DNA of 22,771 bases from Anaerolineales bacterium UBA2029 (GTDB lineage Bacteria; Chloroflexota; Anaerolineae; Aggregatilineales; Aggregatilineaceae). The stretch is from NCBI GenBank assembly GCA_002332795.1, contig DDBP01000315.1, positions 1-22,771 on the forward strand. The letters are read 5' to 3'. Positions 7,956 to 17,750 of this stretch are shown here, piece by piece. Both the position numbers and the translations under genes were made by a program. Position 1 is the stretch's first letter; each line of letters begins with the position of its first letter. The notes beneath the pieces are model-generated. The model was given only the letters and a program-made list of their open reading frames with translations, made no database searches and was not told the DNA's origin.

Positions 7956-9344
7956 ATGGAGTCCTACAAGCCCAATCCTGACCCTGACATGGGGGCAGAA
8001 GAAACCATGCCAGAGGTCGAGCAAACCCTTTCCGAAGCTCTGCCTGTCCCAGAGCTTGCGGACGAAGCCCAACCGGAGCTGTCCTCTGAGCGCGATTCGT
8101 TCGAGGACGCGGTCGCTGCGGTAGACCGCGACGAAGACGAAGAAGACGAGCAGCCCGAAGAAAGCGCCGAAGGCCAGGCCGACGAGACGACCGGCATTCA
8201 GCGGGGCAAGATTGTCGAAGGCACGGTCCATTCCACCAGCCCCACCGAGGTATTGGTAGACCTGGGCGAGGGCGTGATTGGTGTGATCGCCAGCCGCGAG
8301 CTGGATCGCATGGACCGCGAGGCGCTGGAAGCGCTCAAACCGGGTAGCCCGGTGAGCGCCTACGTGCTGAAGGCCAAAGGCTCCGATGGACGGCCCGTGC
8401 TGTCCCTGGCCCGCGCCGAAGAGGAGCGCAACTGGAGCCTGGCCGAGCAGCATTATCAGACCAAGCAGGCGTACTATAGCAAGATCGCCGGCTACAACAA
8501 GGGCGGTCTGATCGTGCGCTTCGGCACGGTGCGCGGGTTCGTGCCCGCCAGTCAGGTCAGCCGCGACCGCCTGCAGCGCGCCGTCGGCAACAGCCCCGAA
8601 GAGCGCTGGGGCAGGATGGTGGGCGAGGACATCGCCGTCAAGGTGGTGGAGATTGACCGCGCCCGCAACCGCCTGATCCTGTCCGAACGCGCGGCTATGC
8701 GCGAATGGCGCGAAATGCAGAAAAGCCGCCTGCTCGAAACGCTGCGCGAAGGCGAAGTCCGCAAGGGCCGCGTGATCAGCATCGCCGACTTCGGCGCGTT
8801 CGTTGACCTGGGCGGGGCCGACGGCCTGGTGCACCTGACCGAACTCTCCTGGAAGCACATCACGCACCCGCGCGAGGTGCTGGAAGTGGGCCAGGAAGTC
8901 GAAGTCGAGGTCATCAGCGTTGACCCGCAGCGCAAGCGCATCGGCCTGAGCATGAAGCGCCTGGAGCGCGATCCCTGGCAGGAAGTGATCGCCCACTACT
9001 CCGTCGGGCAACTGGTGCAGGCCACGGTGACCAAACTCACCAAGTTCGGCGCATTCGCCCGCCTGGTAGACCGGCCAGAGATCGAAGGGCTGATCCACAT
9101 CTCCGAGCTGGCCGATTACCGCGTCTCGCACCCGCGCGAAGTGGTGCTGGTGGGCGACGTGCTGACGCTGCGCATCGTCAAGATTGACGCCAACGAGCGT
9201 CGCCTGGGGCTGTCGCTGCGGCAGGTGGACTCGGCCAAGTACATGGATCAGGACTGGCAGGCGCTCGCCGCGGAAATCGGCGAAGAACCCCTCGCCGGGC
9301 AGGAAGAGTCTCCGGACGAAGCAGCGCCCGACCAGGCGGAATAG
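7956..9344 (+). CDS. S1 RNA-binding domain protein (ribosomal protein S1-like)
   Basis: A 462-aa protein with four S1 OB-fold domains, at about 84-152, 170-245, 265-335 and 350-422. Domains three and four are canonical (GRVISIADFGAFVDLGGADG, LVHLTELSW; ATVTKLTKFGAFARL, LIHISELADYRVSHP). The first two are more divergent, as in bS1, where they anchor to the ribosome. The first 80 residues are unusually acidic and low-complexity (DRDEDEEDEQPEE) and look disordered. The C-terminus is also acidic. It probably helps mRNA binding at the ribosome or acts as a general RNA-binding factor. Its strong promoter, short leader and own terminator agree with a highly expressed single-gene unit. GGAG is 12 nt upstream, a rather long spacing. 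A later ATG at codon 12 is possible but has no better ribosome site. Confidence 0.88.
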   Translation: MESYKPNPDPDMGAEETMPEVEQTLSEALPVPELADEAQPELSSERDSFEDAVAAVDRDEDEEDEQPEESAEGQADETTGIQRGKIVEGTVHSTSPTEVLVDLGEGVIGVIASRELDRMDREALEALKPGSPVSAYVLKAKGSDGRPVLSLARAEEERNWSLAEQHYQTKQAYYSKIAGYNKGGLIVRFGTVRGFVPASQVSRDRLQRAVGNSPEERWGRMVGEDIAVKVVEIDRARNRLILSERAAMREWREMQKSRLLETLREGEVRKGRVISIADFGAFVDLGGADGLVHLTELSWKHITHPREVLEVGQEVEVEVISVDPQRKRIGLSMKRLERDPWQEVIAHYSVGQLVQATVTKLTKFGAFARLVDRPEIEGLIHISELADYRVSHPREVVLVGDVLTLRIVKIDANERRLGLSLRQVDSAKYMDQDWQALAAEIGEEPLAGQEESPDEAAPDQAE

Positions 9345-9384
9345 ACTGCCTGCGGGTTCGCTCAGCCGCATGTTGGTAGATGAG

Positions 9385-9427
9385 AAGGTCCTTCCCCGCT
9401 GCACACGCCAGGGGAAAGGGCCTTTTG
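9385..9427 (+). terminator. Rho-independent terminator of the S1-domain gene
   Basis: AAGGTCCTTCCCC (9385-9397) pairs with GGGGAAAGGGCCTT (9411-9424) with one wobble and one bulge around a 13-nt loop. It is followed by TTTTG. It lies 40 bp after the stop codon. Confidence 0.8.
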
Positions 9428-9505
9428 TCATCAGCCGTGCTCGTCTGCGCGCGCGGCCTCTGCCGCGACGTTTCCGGCGTTTGCCCTACTTCTTGAGACA
9501 AAGGG

Positions 9506-9536
9506 TTGCTTTCGCCGGGGGCGGTCGTGCTACAAT
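9506..9536 (+). promoter_or_regulatory. Distal candidate clpC promoter (extended -10)
   Basis: TTGCTT (9506-9511), 19 nt, then TGC-TACAAT (9528-9536) with an extended -10 TG. The spacing is long but the extended -10 compensates. Transcription would begin near 9543, inside the first arm of the large hairpin, about 340 nt before clpC. Confidence 0.55.
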
Positions 9537-9539
9537 AGA

Positions 9540-9599
9540 GGTAGAAAGCGCCTCAGTCGGGAGCAGCGACAACCGGTCAGGCTCCCCGCGCTTTCCACC
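9540..9599 (+). other. Nested stem-loop at the predicted transcript 5' end
   Basis: The outer arms GGTAGAAAGCGC (9540-9551) and GCGCTTTCCACC (9588-9599) pair 11 of 12. Inside them GGGAGC (9559-9564) pairs with GCTCCC (9581-9586), leaving a 16-nt loop. It begins at or next to the predicted start of transcription. No T-run follows, so it is not a terminator. It may be a stabilising or regulatory leader element, or a small RNA. I recognise no known RNA family. Confidence 0.5.
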
Positions 9600-9740
9600 C
9601 ACCATGCCTTCGCTGAACGGCACTGTTGTCAGAATCGTCTCGCTTCGACCTGCGGTCGGTTAGCATTCCAGTCCAGGCTGAGAGTCTGCTGAGAATCGCA
9701 GCAATCCGGCGTCCATTTGACGTAAATATGATGAAAATCA

Positions 9741-9771
9741 TTGGGAATTCGGACACAGAGTTATCTAAAAT
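9741..9771 (+). promoter_or_regulatory. Proximal candidate clpC promoter
   Basis: TTGGGA (9741-9746) and TAAAAT (9766-9771) with a 19-nt spacer lie in a locally AT-rich stretch. The start would be near 9778, just ahead of the hairpin at 9779-9816. Spacing is not ideal, and TATCTA (9762-9767, 15-nt spacer) is the other possible -10. Confidence 0.35.
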
Positions 9772-9778
9772 AGGGTGA

Positions 9779-9816
9779 GGGTTGCAGACGATCGCACGTC
9801 TGACGGCCCCCAACCT
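9779..9816 (+). other. Leader stem-loop close to clpC
   Basis: CAGACG (9785-9790) and CGTCTG (9797-9802) form a perfect 6-bp stem with loop ATCGCA. An outer helix GGGTTG (9779-9784) with CAACCT (9811-9816) closes it across a C-rich bulge. It lies 70 nt before the clpC start. Confidence 0.4.
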
Positions 9817-9885
9817 ACCGCAAAAAACGCTCTTGTGCCGCGCTGCACCGCACCGTCGGAAACGGGGCTAGGAGAGACTGACACG

Positions 9886-12396
<2,511 letters not shown>

Positions 12397-12425
12397 CGCC
12401 GTCCTCAATTCCCGATGGCAGGAAT

Positions 12426-12453
12426 GGCTCCCCGCTGCGGGAGCCTTTTCTTT
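12426..12453 (+). terminator. Rho-independent terminator of clpC
   Basis: GGCTCCC (12426-12432) and GGGAGCC (12439-12445) form a perfect 7-bp stem with a 6-nt loop, followed by TTTTCTTT. It lies 30 bp after the clpC stop. Confidence 0.92.
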
Positions 12454-12507
12454 GTCCTGCCCCACACATTTTGCCCGCACTCCTGCTAGGCACGCACTGG
12501 CCTTCGC

Positions 12508-12516
12508 TGCTATACT
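12508..12516 (+). promoter_or_regulatory. Extended -10 promoter of the beta-propeller gene
   Basis: TGC-TATACT is an extended -10 element about 40 bp upstream of ATG 12555. No good -35 lies 17 nt upstream. Transcription would start near 12523. Confidence 0.5.
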
Positions 12517-12554
12517 GCTGCACAGCGATGACCTGAGCGAAAGAGTGAGTTTCC

Positions 12555-14282
12555 ATGACCCGCACGCTCGCCCTGACAGGGCTGATCCTGGCGTTTCTGG
12601 TTGCGCCGGTGCTGGTGCAGGCTCAGACAGGGGCTTTTCCCCTGCCCGCGCCGCTGTATATCCTCACCTCGCAGCAGGAGTTGATCTACGTTGATCCGGT
12701 CAACGGCGGTCAAACCGTGCTCTCGCAGCCGGGTCAGCCGGTCGCCGACTTCGACATCGCGCCGGACGGCGAATGGTACGTCTACCGCAGCCCGGCCAAC
12801 AATGCGGTGATCGTGGCACGGCTGGACGGCGGCAGCGGCTATGTGCTGGAATTCCTGGACGCAGCGCCGCCCGTCAGTGGCCCTGCGCAGACCATCGCCT
12901 GGTCGCCAGACGCCGGGCGCATCGCCTACATCGTGCCCGCCGGTGTGCGCATCGCCGAACTCGGCGCGGGCGAATACGGCACGGCGTTGTTCGACACGAT
13001 CCAGGGTGCCTGGGTCGAACTCTACTGGGAAGACGCCAGCACCCTGCTGGTCAGCGACGCGGCGGGCAAGGTCACGCGCATCAGCGGGGCGCGCGGGCAG
13101 TGGTCGCTGATCGCCGCGCCCGATGCCCCCGCCCGCCCTCAACTGCCAGTGCCTTCTTATCTGTCTGCCCAGGGAGTCGTGCGCGAGGGCAACCTGGTGG
13201 TGCCCGGCACGGCGGGCGCGCTGGCCTTCGACTGGGGGCCGCTCCCGCCACCGCTGGTAGACGCGCCGGGCAGCGCCCTGGCCCTGCCCGCCGACCTGCT
13301 CTATGTGGCTCCCGATGCGAGCGGCACGCCGCAGGTCTGGCGTGTCGCGCAGACGGGCGGTGTGCCGGTGACGCTCACCGCTGAGACCGCGCCCGTCCTG
13401 CGCTATGATCTCGCGCCGGATGGCGAGTGGATCGCCTACACCACTGCCGATACCCTGGTCGTCGCCCGCGTCGGTGGCGGCCAGCGGCGCGCGCTGGCAA
13501 CCTTGCAGGCTGGTGCCTGGCCCGCGCGCCCCGCCTGGAGTCCCGATGGCGCGCGCCTGGCCTATCACGATGGGCGTGGCCTGTGGGTGGTGCCTGTAGA
13601 TGGCAGCAGTCCGCCTCGCCTGATCGTGCAAAATACCCCCTTCGCCGAGAACGTCGCGCCGGTGGACGTGCGCGTCTACTTCGACCCGCGCTGGAGCGCG
13701 GATGGAGGACGACTGCTGGCCGGAATCGGTTACTGGGAAGGCACCGGCCTGGGCATCTTCGACGCGCAGAGCGGGGCCGAGTTGTTCCAGTCTGGCCTGC
13801 CCGCCAGCGCCAGCGCCTGGGCCGGAGATGGGCGCGTGCTCACCTGGGGCTGGTTCTGGGGCTACGCAGTGCCGGGCCTGTTTGTGATCGATCCGGCGGA
13901 GGGGCCAGGGGCCACGCCGACGCCTCTGTTGCCAGAGGGCACGCCGGTGCTCGACGTGACTGCCGACAGCGGCGGCGTATGGTACGCGCTGGTCACCTCC
14001 ACGCCGGAGATGGGGCCGCAATACCTGCGCGCTCTGGCCGCGCCCACGCTCAGCGGGCCGTATGCGCCGCTGGCGGGAGGGGCGGGGGGCTTCGCCAGCG
14101 CCCCGACGCTGGGGGTGAGCATCCCCGGCGGGCCGGTGCTGGTGGCCGGTCTGCGTCACATGACCTACGACGAAAACGGGCGTCCTTCCGGCTCGCTGAT
14201 CCTGCTTGACATGCGCACCGGCCAGACGGTGCAGGTGCGGACGTTCGGGCCAGTCGGTGAGGTGCACTGGCTGCGCCGGTGA
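12555..14282 (+). CDS. Exported WD40-like (PD40/TolB-type) beta-propeller protein
   Basis: A 575-aa protein with an N-terminal signal peptide (MTRTLALTGLILAFLVAPVL, probable cleavage after VQA near residue 23). The mature part is built of propeller-blade repeats with the PD40 signature: FDIAPDGEWYVYRS, IAWSPDAGRIAYI, YDLAPDGEWIAYT, PAWSPDGARLAYHD and DPRWSADGGRLLAG. No catalytic motif is seen, so a binding or sensing role outside the membrane is likely; the ligand is unknown. There is no C-terminal anchor or lipobox. The ribosome site is weak (GAGTGAG). The response regulator gene starts 73 bp downstream on the same strand with no terminator between, so the two may be cotranscribed. Fold confident, function not. 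Confidence 0.85.
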   Translation: MTRTLALTGLILAFLVAPVLVQAQTGAFPLPAPLYILTSQQELIYVDPVNGGQTVLSQPGQPVADFDIAPDGEWYVYRSPANNAVIVARLDGGSGYVLEFLDAAPPVSGPAQTIAWSPDAGRIAYIVPAGVRIAELGAGEYGTALFDTIQGAWVELYWEDASTLLVSDAAGKVTRISGARGQWSLIAAPDAPARPQLPVPSYLSAQGVVREGNLVVPGTAGALAFDWGPLPPPLVDAPGSALALPADLLYVAPDASGTPQVWRVAQTGGVPVTLTAETAPVLRYDLAPDGEWIAYTTADTLVVARVGGGQRRALATLQAGAWPARPAWSPDGARLAYHDGRGLWVVPVDGSSPPRLIVQNTPFAENVAPVDVRVYFDPRWSADGGRLLAGIGYWEGTGLGIFDAQSGAELFQSGLPASASAWAGDGRVLTWGWFWGYAVPGLFVIDPAEGPGATPTPLLPEGTPVLDVTADSGGVWYALVTSTPEMGPQYLRALAAPTLSGPYAPLAGGAGGFASAPTLGVSIPGGPVLVAGLRHMTYDENGRPSGSLILLDMRTGQTVQVRTFGPVGEVHWLRR

Positions 14283-14355
14283 GGTTGACCGGGTGGTGGG
14301 ATGATGGGGACATGCGGGCGCAGCGCGGTTGGATGGCTGAAAGAGGGGCAGGACT

Positions 14356-15036
14356 ATGGGCGAACGCATTCTGATCATCGAAGATGAGGAGCGCATCGCA
14401 CAGTTTCTCAAGCGCGGCCTGATCTACGAGGGTTACCGCGTAGATGTTGCCTACGACGGGCCAAGCGGCCTGCAGATGGCCCGCGAACAACCGCCCGACC
14501 TGGTGATCCTCGACTGGATGCTGCCAGGCCTGGACGGGCTGGAAGTGTGCCGTCGGCTGCGAGCGGCGGGCGACGTGCCCATCCTGATGCTCACCGCCAA
14601 GGAAGACGTGCAGGATCGCGTGACTGGCCTGGACGCGGGGGCCGACGATTACCTGGTCAAGCCGTTCGACTTCGACGAGTTGCTGGCCCGCATCCGCGCC
14701 CTGTTCCGTCGCGCTCAGCCGTCTTCGCGTCCGGAAGTGTTGAAGTTCGCCGATCTGACGCTCGACACGGGCACGCACCGGGCGCAGCGCGGCGACCGCT
14801 ACATTGACCTGACGGCGAAGGAGTACGAGCTGCTGGAGCTGTTCATGCGCAACCCTCGCCGCGTGCTGACGCGCGAGATGATCTTCGACCGCGTGTGGGG
14901 CTACGACTTCGGCGGCGAGAGCAACATCATCGAGGTCTATGTGCGCTACCTGCGCCAGAAGACCGAGGAGAAAGGCGAGCCGCGCCTGATTCACACCGTG
15001 CGCGGCGTCGGCTACGTGCTGCGCGAAGACGAGTGA
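14356..15036 (+). CDS. OmpR/PhoB-family response regulator
   Basis: A 226-aa two-component DNA-binding regulator. The receiver domain (about 4-120) has the acidic pocket E9-D10, phosphoacceptor D53 (VILDWMLPG), T80 and K102 (DDYLVKPF). The winged-helix domain (about 130-224) ends with the usual RLIHTVRGVGYVLRE. Every catalytic residue is intact, so it should be phosphorylated. GAGGGG lies 7 nt before the ATG. No histidine kinase follows: the next 222 bp are non-coding, and the next gene is an unrelated ABM protein with its own promoter. The kinase must be elsewhere. It lies directly after the exported propeller gene. Confidence 0.95.
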   Translation: MGERILIIEDEERIAQFLKRGLIYEGYRVDVAYDGPSGLQMAREQPPDLVILDWMLPGLDGLEVCRRLRAAGDVPILMLTAKEDVQDRVTGLDAGADDYLVKPFDFDELLARIRALFRRAQPSSRPEVLKFADLTLDTGTHRAQRGDRYIDLTAKEYELLELFMRNPRRVLTREMIFDRVWGYDFGGESNIIEVYVRYLRQKTEEKGEPRLIHTVRGVGYVLREDE

Positions 15037-15071
15037 CCCTGGGTGCTTTCGGGTTTGGGGGCAGAATTCGC

Positions 15072-15110
15072 CACGGAGAGCGCAGAGATCACAGAGAAAG
15101 GCACAGAGTT
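15072..15110. repeat. Short 9-nt imperfect tandem repeat
   Basis: Successive units are CACGGAGAG, CGCAGAGAT and CACAGAGAA, then AGG and CACAGAGTT. They are followed by a pyrimidine-rich partly complementary stretch (TTCTGTCTTTCT). They lie in the 222-bp gap between the response regulator and the next operon. I know similar CACAGAG-type intergenic repeats in other large GC-rich genomes; this is from memory and was not checked. Confidence 0.5.
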
Positions 15111-15199
15111 CTCGTTCTGTCTTTCTACTTAGCGCCTCGGCATCTGTGCGATTCACACCGACTGCACCACCGCGAATGCACCCTCACCCGCTCTGCTAG

Positions 15200-15228
15200 C
15201 TGACGGCCCATCGCTGACCCGCTATAAT
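15200..15228 (+). promoter_or_regulatory. Promoter of the ABM/alcohol dehydrogenase/EamA operon
   Basis: CTGACG (15200-15205, 4 of 6 to consensus), 17 nt, then a perfect TATAAT (15223-15228). Start near 15235, ahead of the AGGAGG at 15247-15252. Confidence 0.7.
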
Positions 15229-15258
15229 CTGGGCGTTCCCATGCACAGGAGGTCGCCC

Positions 15259-15567
15259 ATGTATATTGTTCACGTGTTCTGCCACGTCAAACCGGAGTTT
15301 GTCGAGCAGTTCAAAGCCGCCTGCATAGACAACGCCAGTCATAGCGTGCAGGAGCCGGGCATCGCCCGCTTCGATGTGATCCAGCAGGCCGACGACCCCA
15401 CCCGCTTCGTACTGGTCGAGGTCTACCGCACGCCCGACGATCCCGCCCGTCACCGCGAGACGGCGCACTACGCCCGCTGGGCGCAGACCGTCGCCGACTG
15501 GCTGGCCGAGCCGCGCAGCAAGATCGTCTATGCCAACGTCTTTCCGGACGACCAGGGGTGGGGGTAA
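15259..15567 (+). CDS. ABM-domain protein (putative monooxygenase, YgiN/LsrG-like)
   Basis: A 102-aa small protein of the antibiotic-biosynthesis-monooxygenase ferredoxin-like fold. It shows the N-terminal strand YIVHVFCHVKPEFVEQFKAA, the SVQEPGIARFDVIQQADDPTRFVLVEVYRTPDDPARHRET core and HYARWAQTV near the end, the family's usual length and layout. Members include quinol monooxygenases and the phospho-AI-2 processing enzyme LsrG; many are uncharacterised. ATG 15259 is chosen because AGGAGG lies 6 nt upstream. An in-frame ATG at 15241 precedes that site and would have none. It is followed after 3 bp by an iron-type alcohol dehydrogenase, so the pair may act on the same small carbonyl or quinone substrate. 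That link is inference. Confidence 0.85.
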   Translation: MYIVHVFCHVKPEFVEQFKAACIDNASHSVQEPGIARFDVIQQADDPTRFVLVEVYRTPDDPARHRETAHYARWAQTVADWLAEPRSKIVYANVFPDDQGWG

Positions 15568-15570
15568 TCC

Positions 15571-16725
15571 ATGCGCTTTGAGTTCGCCACCGCCGGACGC
15601 ATCATCTTTGGCGAGGGGACGCTGGCCGAAGCCGGGACGCTGGCCGCCGGGCTGGGCACCCATGCGCTGGTCGTGACCGGGCAATCGCTGGAGCGGGCCG
15701 CGCCGTTGCTGACGCGCCTGGACGACGCAGGCGTCGCCTACGGGACGTTCGCCGTCGCGCACGAGCCGACCGTCCAGCTGGTGTTGGACGGGGTGCGCCG
15801 CGCCCGCGACCTGGGCTGCGATCTGGTGATCGGTTTCGGCGGGGGCAGCGCCCTGGACACGGCCAAAGCCATCGCCGCCCTGCTGACCAACCCCGGCGAT
15901 CCCTACGATTACCTGGAAGTGATCGGGCGCGGGGCTGCGCTGACCCGTCCCGCCGCGCCGACCATCGCCATCCCCACCACGGCAGGTACGGGCACGGAAG
16001 TCACGCGCAATGCCGTGCTCGCCTCGCCGGAGCACCGCGTCAAGGTGAGCCTGCGCAGCCCGTTGATGTTGCCCGCCATCGCCCTGATCGATCCGGAACT
16101 GACCTACAGCCTGCCGCCACACGTCACCGCCTATACCGGCCTGGACGCGCTGACGCAGGTGATCGAGCCGTTCGTCTCGTCCGCCGCCAACCCGCTGACC
16201 GACGCTATCTGCCGCGAGGGGATGCGGCGGGTTGGGCGCTCGCTGCGCCGCGCCTTCCAGCAAGGCAATGACGCCGAGGCCCGCGCGGACATGGCCTTCG
16301 CGGCGCTATGCGGCGGACTGGCCCTGGCCAACGCCCGCCTGGGCGCAGTACACGGTTTCGCCGGGCCGTTCGGCGGCATGTTCGACGCGCCACACGGCGC
16401 AGTCTGCGCGGCGCTGTTGCCGCACGTGATGGCCGCCAACGTCGCCGCGCTGCGGGAACGCGCCCCAGATCACCCCGCCCTGCGCCGTTATGACGAGATC
16501 GCGCAGTTGCTCACTGGCGACGCACGCGCGACCGCCGACCAGGGCGTGGCCTGGGTGCGCGAACTGGTCGCCGAACTGAGTATCCCCGGCCTGGCGACCT
16601 ACGGGCTGGACGAAGCGGCTTTCGCGACGTTGATTCCGGCGGCGCAGCGCTCCAGTTCGATGAAGGGCAACCCGGTTGCCCTCACCGACGACGAACTGCG
16701 CGCCATCCTCCAGCGGGCACTGTGA
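15571..16725 (+). CDS. Iron-containing (group III) alcohol dehydrogenase family protein
   Basis: A 384-aa NAD(P)-dependent dehydrogenase, probably interconverting an alcohol and its carbonyl in the cytoplasm. Seen: FGEGTL near 13-18, the nucleotide loop GGGSALDTAKA (90-100), IPTTAGTGTEVT (134-145), and the metal-site region with D192 (GLDALTQVIEP), H261 (AVHGFAGP) and H275 (DAPHG). By spacing these match D196, H263 and H277 of E. coli FucO. The second histidine ligand (FucO H200) is Gln196 here, and the catalytic-site His267 equivalent is Gly265. I recall a subfamily that shares the LDALTQ and VHGFA motifs, so this is probably a lineage trait and not decay. It starts 3 bp after the ABM gene, and the EamA start lies at its stop. 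Confidence 0.9.
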   Translation: MRFEFATAGRIIFGEGTLAEAGTLAAGLGTHALVVTGQSLERAAPLLTRLDDAGVAYGTFAVAHEPTVQLVLDGVRRARDLGCDLVIGFGGGSALDTAKAIAALLTNPGDPYDYLEVIGRGAALTRPAAPTIAIPTTAGTGTEVTRNAVLASPEHRVKVSLRSPLMLPAIALIDPELTYSLPPHVTAYTGLDALTQVIEPFVSSAANPLTDAICREGMRRVGRSLRRAFQQGNDAEARADMAFAALCGGLALANARLGAVHGFAGPFGGMFDAPHGAVCAALLPHVMAANVAALRERAPDHPALRRYDEIAQLLTGDARATADQGVAWVRELVAELSIPGLATYGLDEAAFATLIPAAQRSSSMKGNPVALTDDELRAILQRAL

Positions 16726-16730
16726 CGACC

Positions 16731-17654
16731 ATGAAGCGCTGGCAGGCAGATCTCACCCTGGGCGGCGTGGCGCTGATCTGGGGTTCGACGTTCGTCGTCG
16801 TGCAGAACGCCCTGGACGACGTCGGCCCGCTGACGTTCGTGGGCTTTCGCTTCACCTTTGCGACGCTGGTGCTGGCAGCGTTGTTCGCTCCCCGCGTGCG
16901 CCACATGACGCGCCGCGAAGCGCTATCCGGCGCGCTGATCGGCGTGTGGCTGGCCGGCGGCTACATCTTCCAGACGATTGGCCTGCAGAGCACCACCACC
17001 GCCAAGGCGGGCTTCATCACCGGCCTCAGCGTGGTGATCGTGCCGCTGCTGGCGACGGTGTTGCTGCGCCGCCCGCCGGGGCGCGCCCCGACGGTGGGCA
17101 TCCTGGCCGCGACGGTCGGGCTGGCCTTCCTTTCACTCGACCGCAACCTGCGTATGCAGTCCGGCGACCTGTGGGTGCTGGCCTGTGCGGTGATGTTCGC
17201 GCTGCACATCGTCAGCGTGGCGCACTTCTCGCCACAAAGCGACGCCGTGCGGCTGACCGTGGCGCAGATCGGCACGGTAGCCGTGCTGGCGTTGCTGGGC
17301 AGCCAGGTTTTCGAGACGCCCCGCCTGACGTTGCCCCTGGCGGCCTGGGCGGCCATCGGCTTCACCGGCGTGGTGGCGACAGCGCTGGTCTTCACCCTGC
17401 AGGTCTATGTGCAGCGCTTCACCACGCCCACGCATACGGCCTTGCTCTTCAGCCTGGAGCCGGTCTTCGCGGCCTTCTTCGGCTGGTGGTGGGCCAACGA
17501 GACGCTCGGCCCCAGGGAATTGCTCGGCTGCGGCCTGATTCTGGCGGGGATGCTCGTGGCCGAGCTGGGCGACGGTCACGCGCCGGCGGCGGACAGCCAG
17601 AAGCGCGTTCCGGCTCCGGCTTCCGAAGTCTCGCAGACTCCGGAACTCCTGTAG
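16731..17654 (+). CDS. EamA/DMT-superfamily transporter
   Basis: An integral membrane permease of about 307 aa with two five-helix EamA repeats. The first repeat starts with the typical LGGVALIWGSTFVVVQ and includes FVGFRFTFATLVLAALF, TAKAGFITGLSVVIVPLLATVLLRRPP and VGILAATVGLAFLSLD. The second starts at DLWVLACAVMFALHIVSVAHFS and ends with HTALLFSLEPVFAAFFGWWWANETLGPRELLGCGLILAGML. The soluble tail (about 30 residues) is charged. Family members export metabolites or amino acids; the substrate is unknown. GTG 16722 overlaps the preceding TGA and is an alternative start, with ATG 16731 six bases past that stop. Neither has a clear ribosome site, so coupling to the dehydrogenase gene is likely. 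Confidence 0.88.
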   Translation: MKRWQADLTLGGVALIWGSTFVVVQNALDDVGPLTFVGFRFTFATLVLAALFAPRVRHMTRREALSGALIGVWLAGGYIFQTIGLQSTTTAKAGFITGLSVVIVPLLATVLLRRPPGRAPTVGILAATVGLAFLSLDRNLRMQSGDLWVLACAVMFALHIVSVAHFSPQSDAVRLTVAQIGTVAVLALLGSQVFETPRLTLPLAAWAAIGFTGVVATALVFTLQVYVQRFTTPTHTALLFSLEPVFAAFFGWWWANETLGPRELLGCGLILAGMLVAELGDGHAPAADSQKRVPAPASEVSQTPELL

Positions 17655-17687
17655 AGAGCCGTGTAGCGCCCGCCCCACAGATAGAAA

Positions 17688-17716
17688 GCGAGGCCAGGTG
17701 ATCACCCTGGCCTCGC
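17688..17716. terminator. Bidirectional terminator between EamA and fasciclin genes
   Basis: GCGAGGCCAGG (17688-17698) and CCTGGCCTCGC (17706-17716) form a perfect 11-bp stem with a 7-nt loop. On the minus strand it is followed by TTTCTAT, so it fits the fasciclin gene best. On the plus strand the T-run is weak (TCTGTCT). Confidence 0.8.
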
Positions 17717-17750
17717 TCTGTCTGGTGCAGTAGCTATTCAGTTGTCAGGG

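Larger units (their letters stand above)
9428..9885 (+). other. Long non-coding leader region of clpC
   Basis: After the S1 terminator there are about 460 bp with no supported gene. They contain two candidate promoters (9506-9536 and 9741-9771), each followed directly by a stem-loop (9540-9599 and 9779-9816). Minor hairpins are CGACC/GGTCG (9646-9658) and CTGC/GCAG near 9690. I find no CIRCE-type or CtsR-type operator. An open frame of 19 codons at 9604-9663 lacks a ribosome site. Confidence 0.55.

Noticed and set aside
9565..9585. GGTCAGG resembling part of the SRP RNA loop
   Set aside because: The rest of the conserved SRP loop (GGAAGNAGC part) is absent, so there is no SRP RNA.
9604..9663. 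19-codon open frame in the clpC leader, possible leader peptide
   Set aside because: No ribosome site upstream and no run of regulatory codons; chance frame is more likely.
9676..9700. Two CTGAGA motifs resembling a thi-box
   Set aside because: The remaining conserved TPP riboswitch segments are missing and the downstream gene is clpC, not a thiamine gene.
15072..15110. Regulator binding-site array for the response regulator
   Set aside because: The 9-nt spacing is not the 10-11 nt direct repeat of OmpR-type sites, and it lies after the gene; treated as a repeat only.
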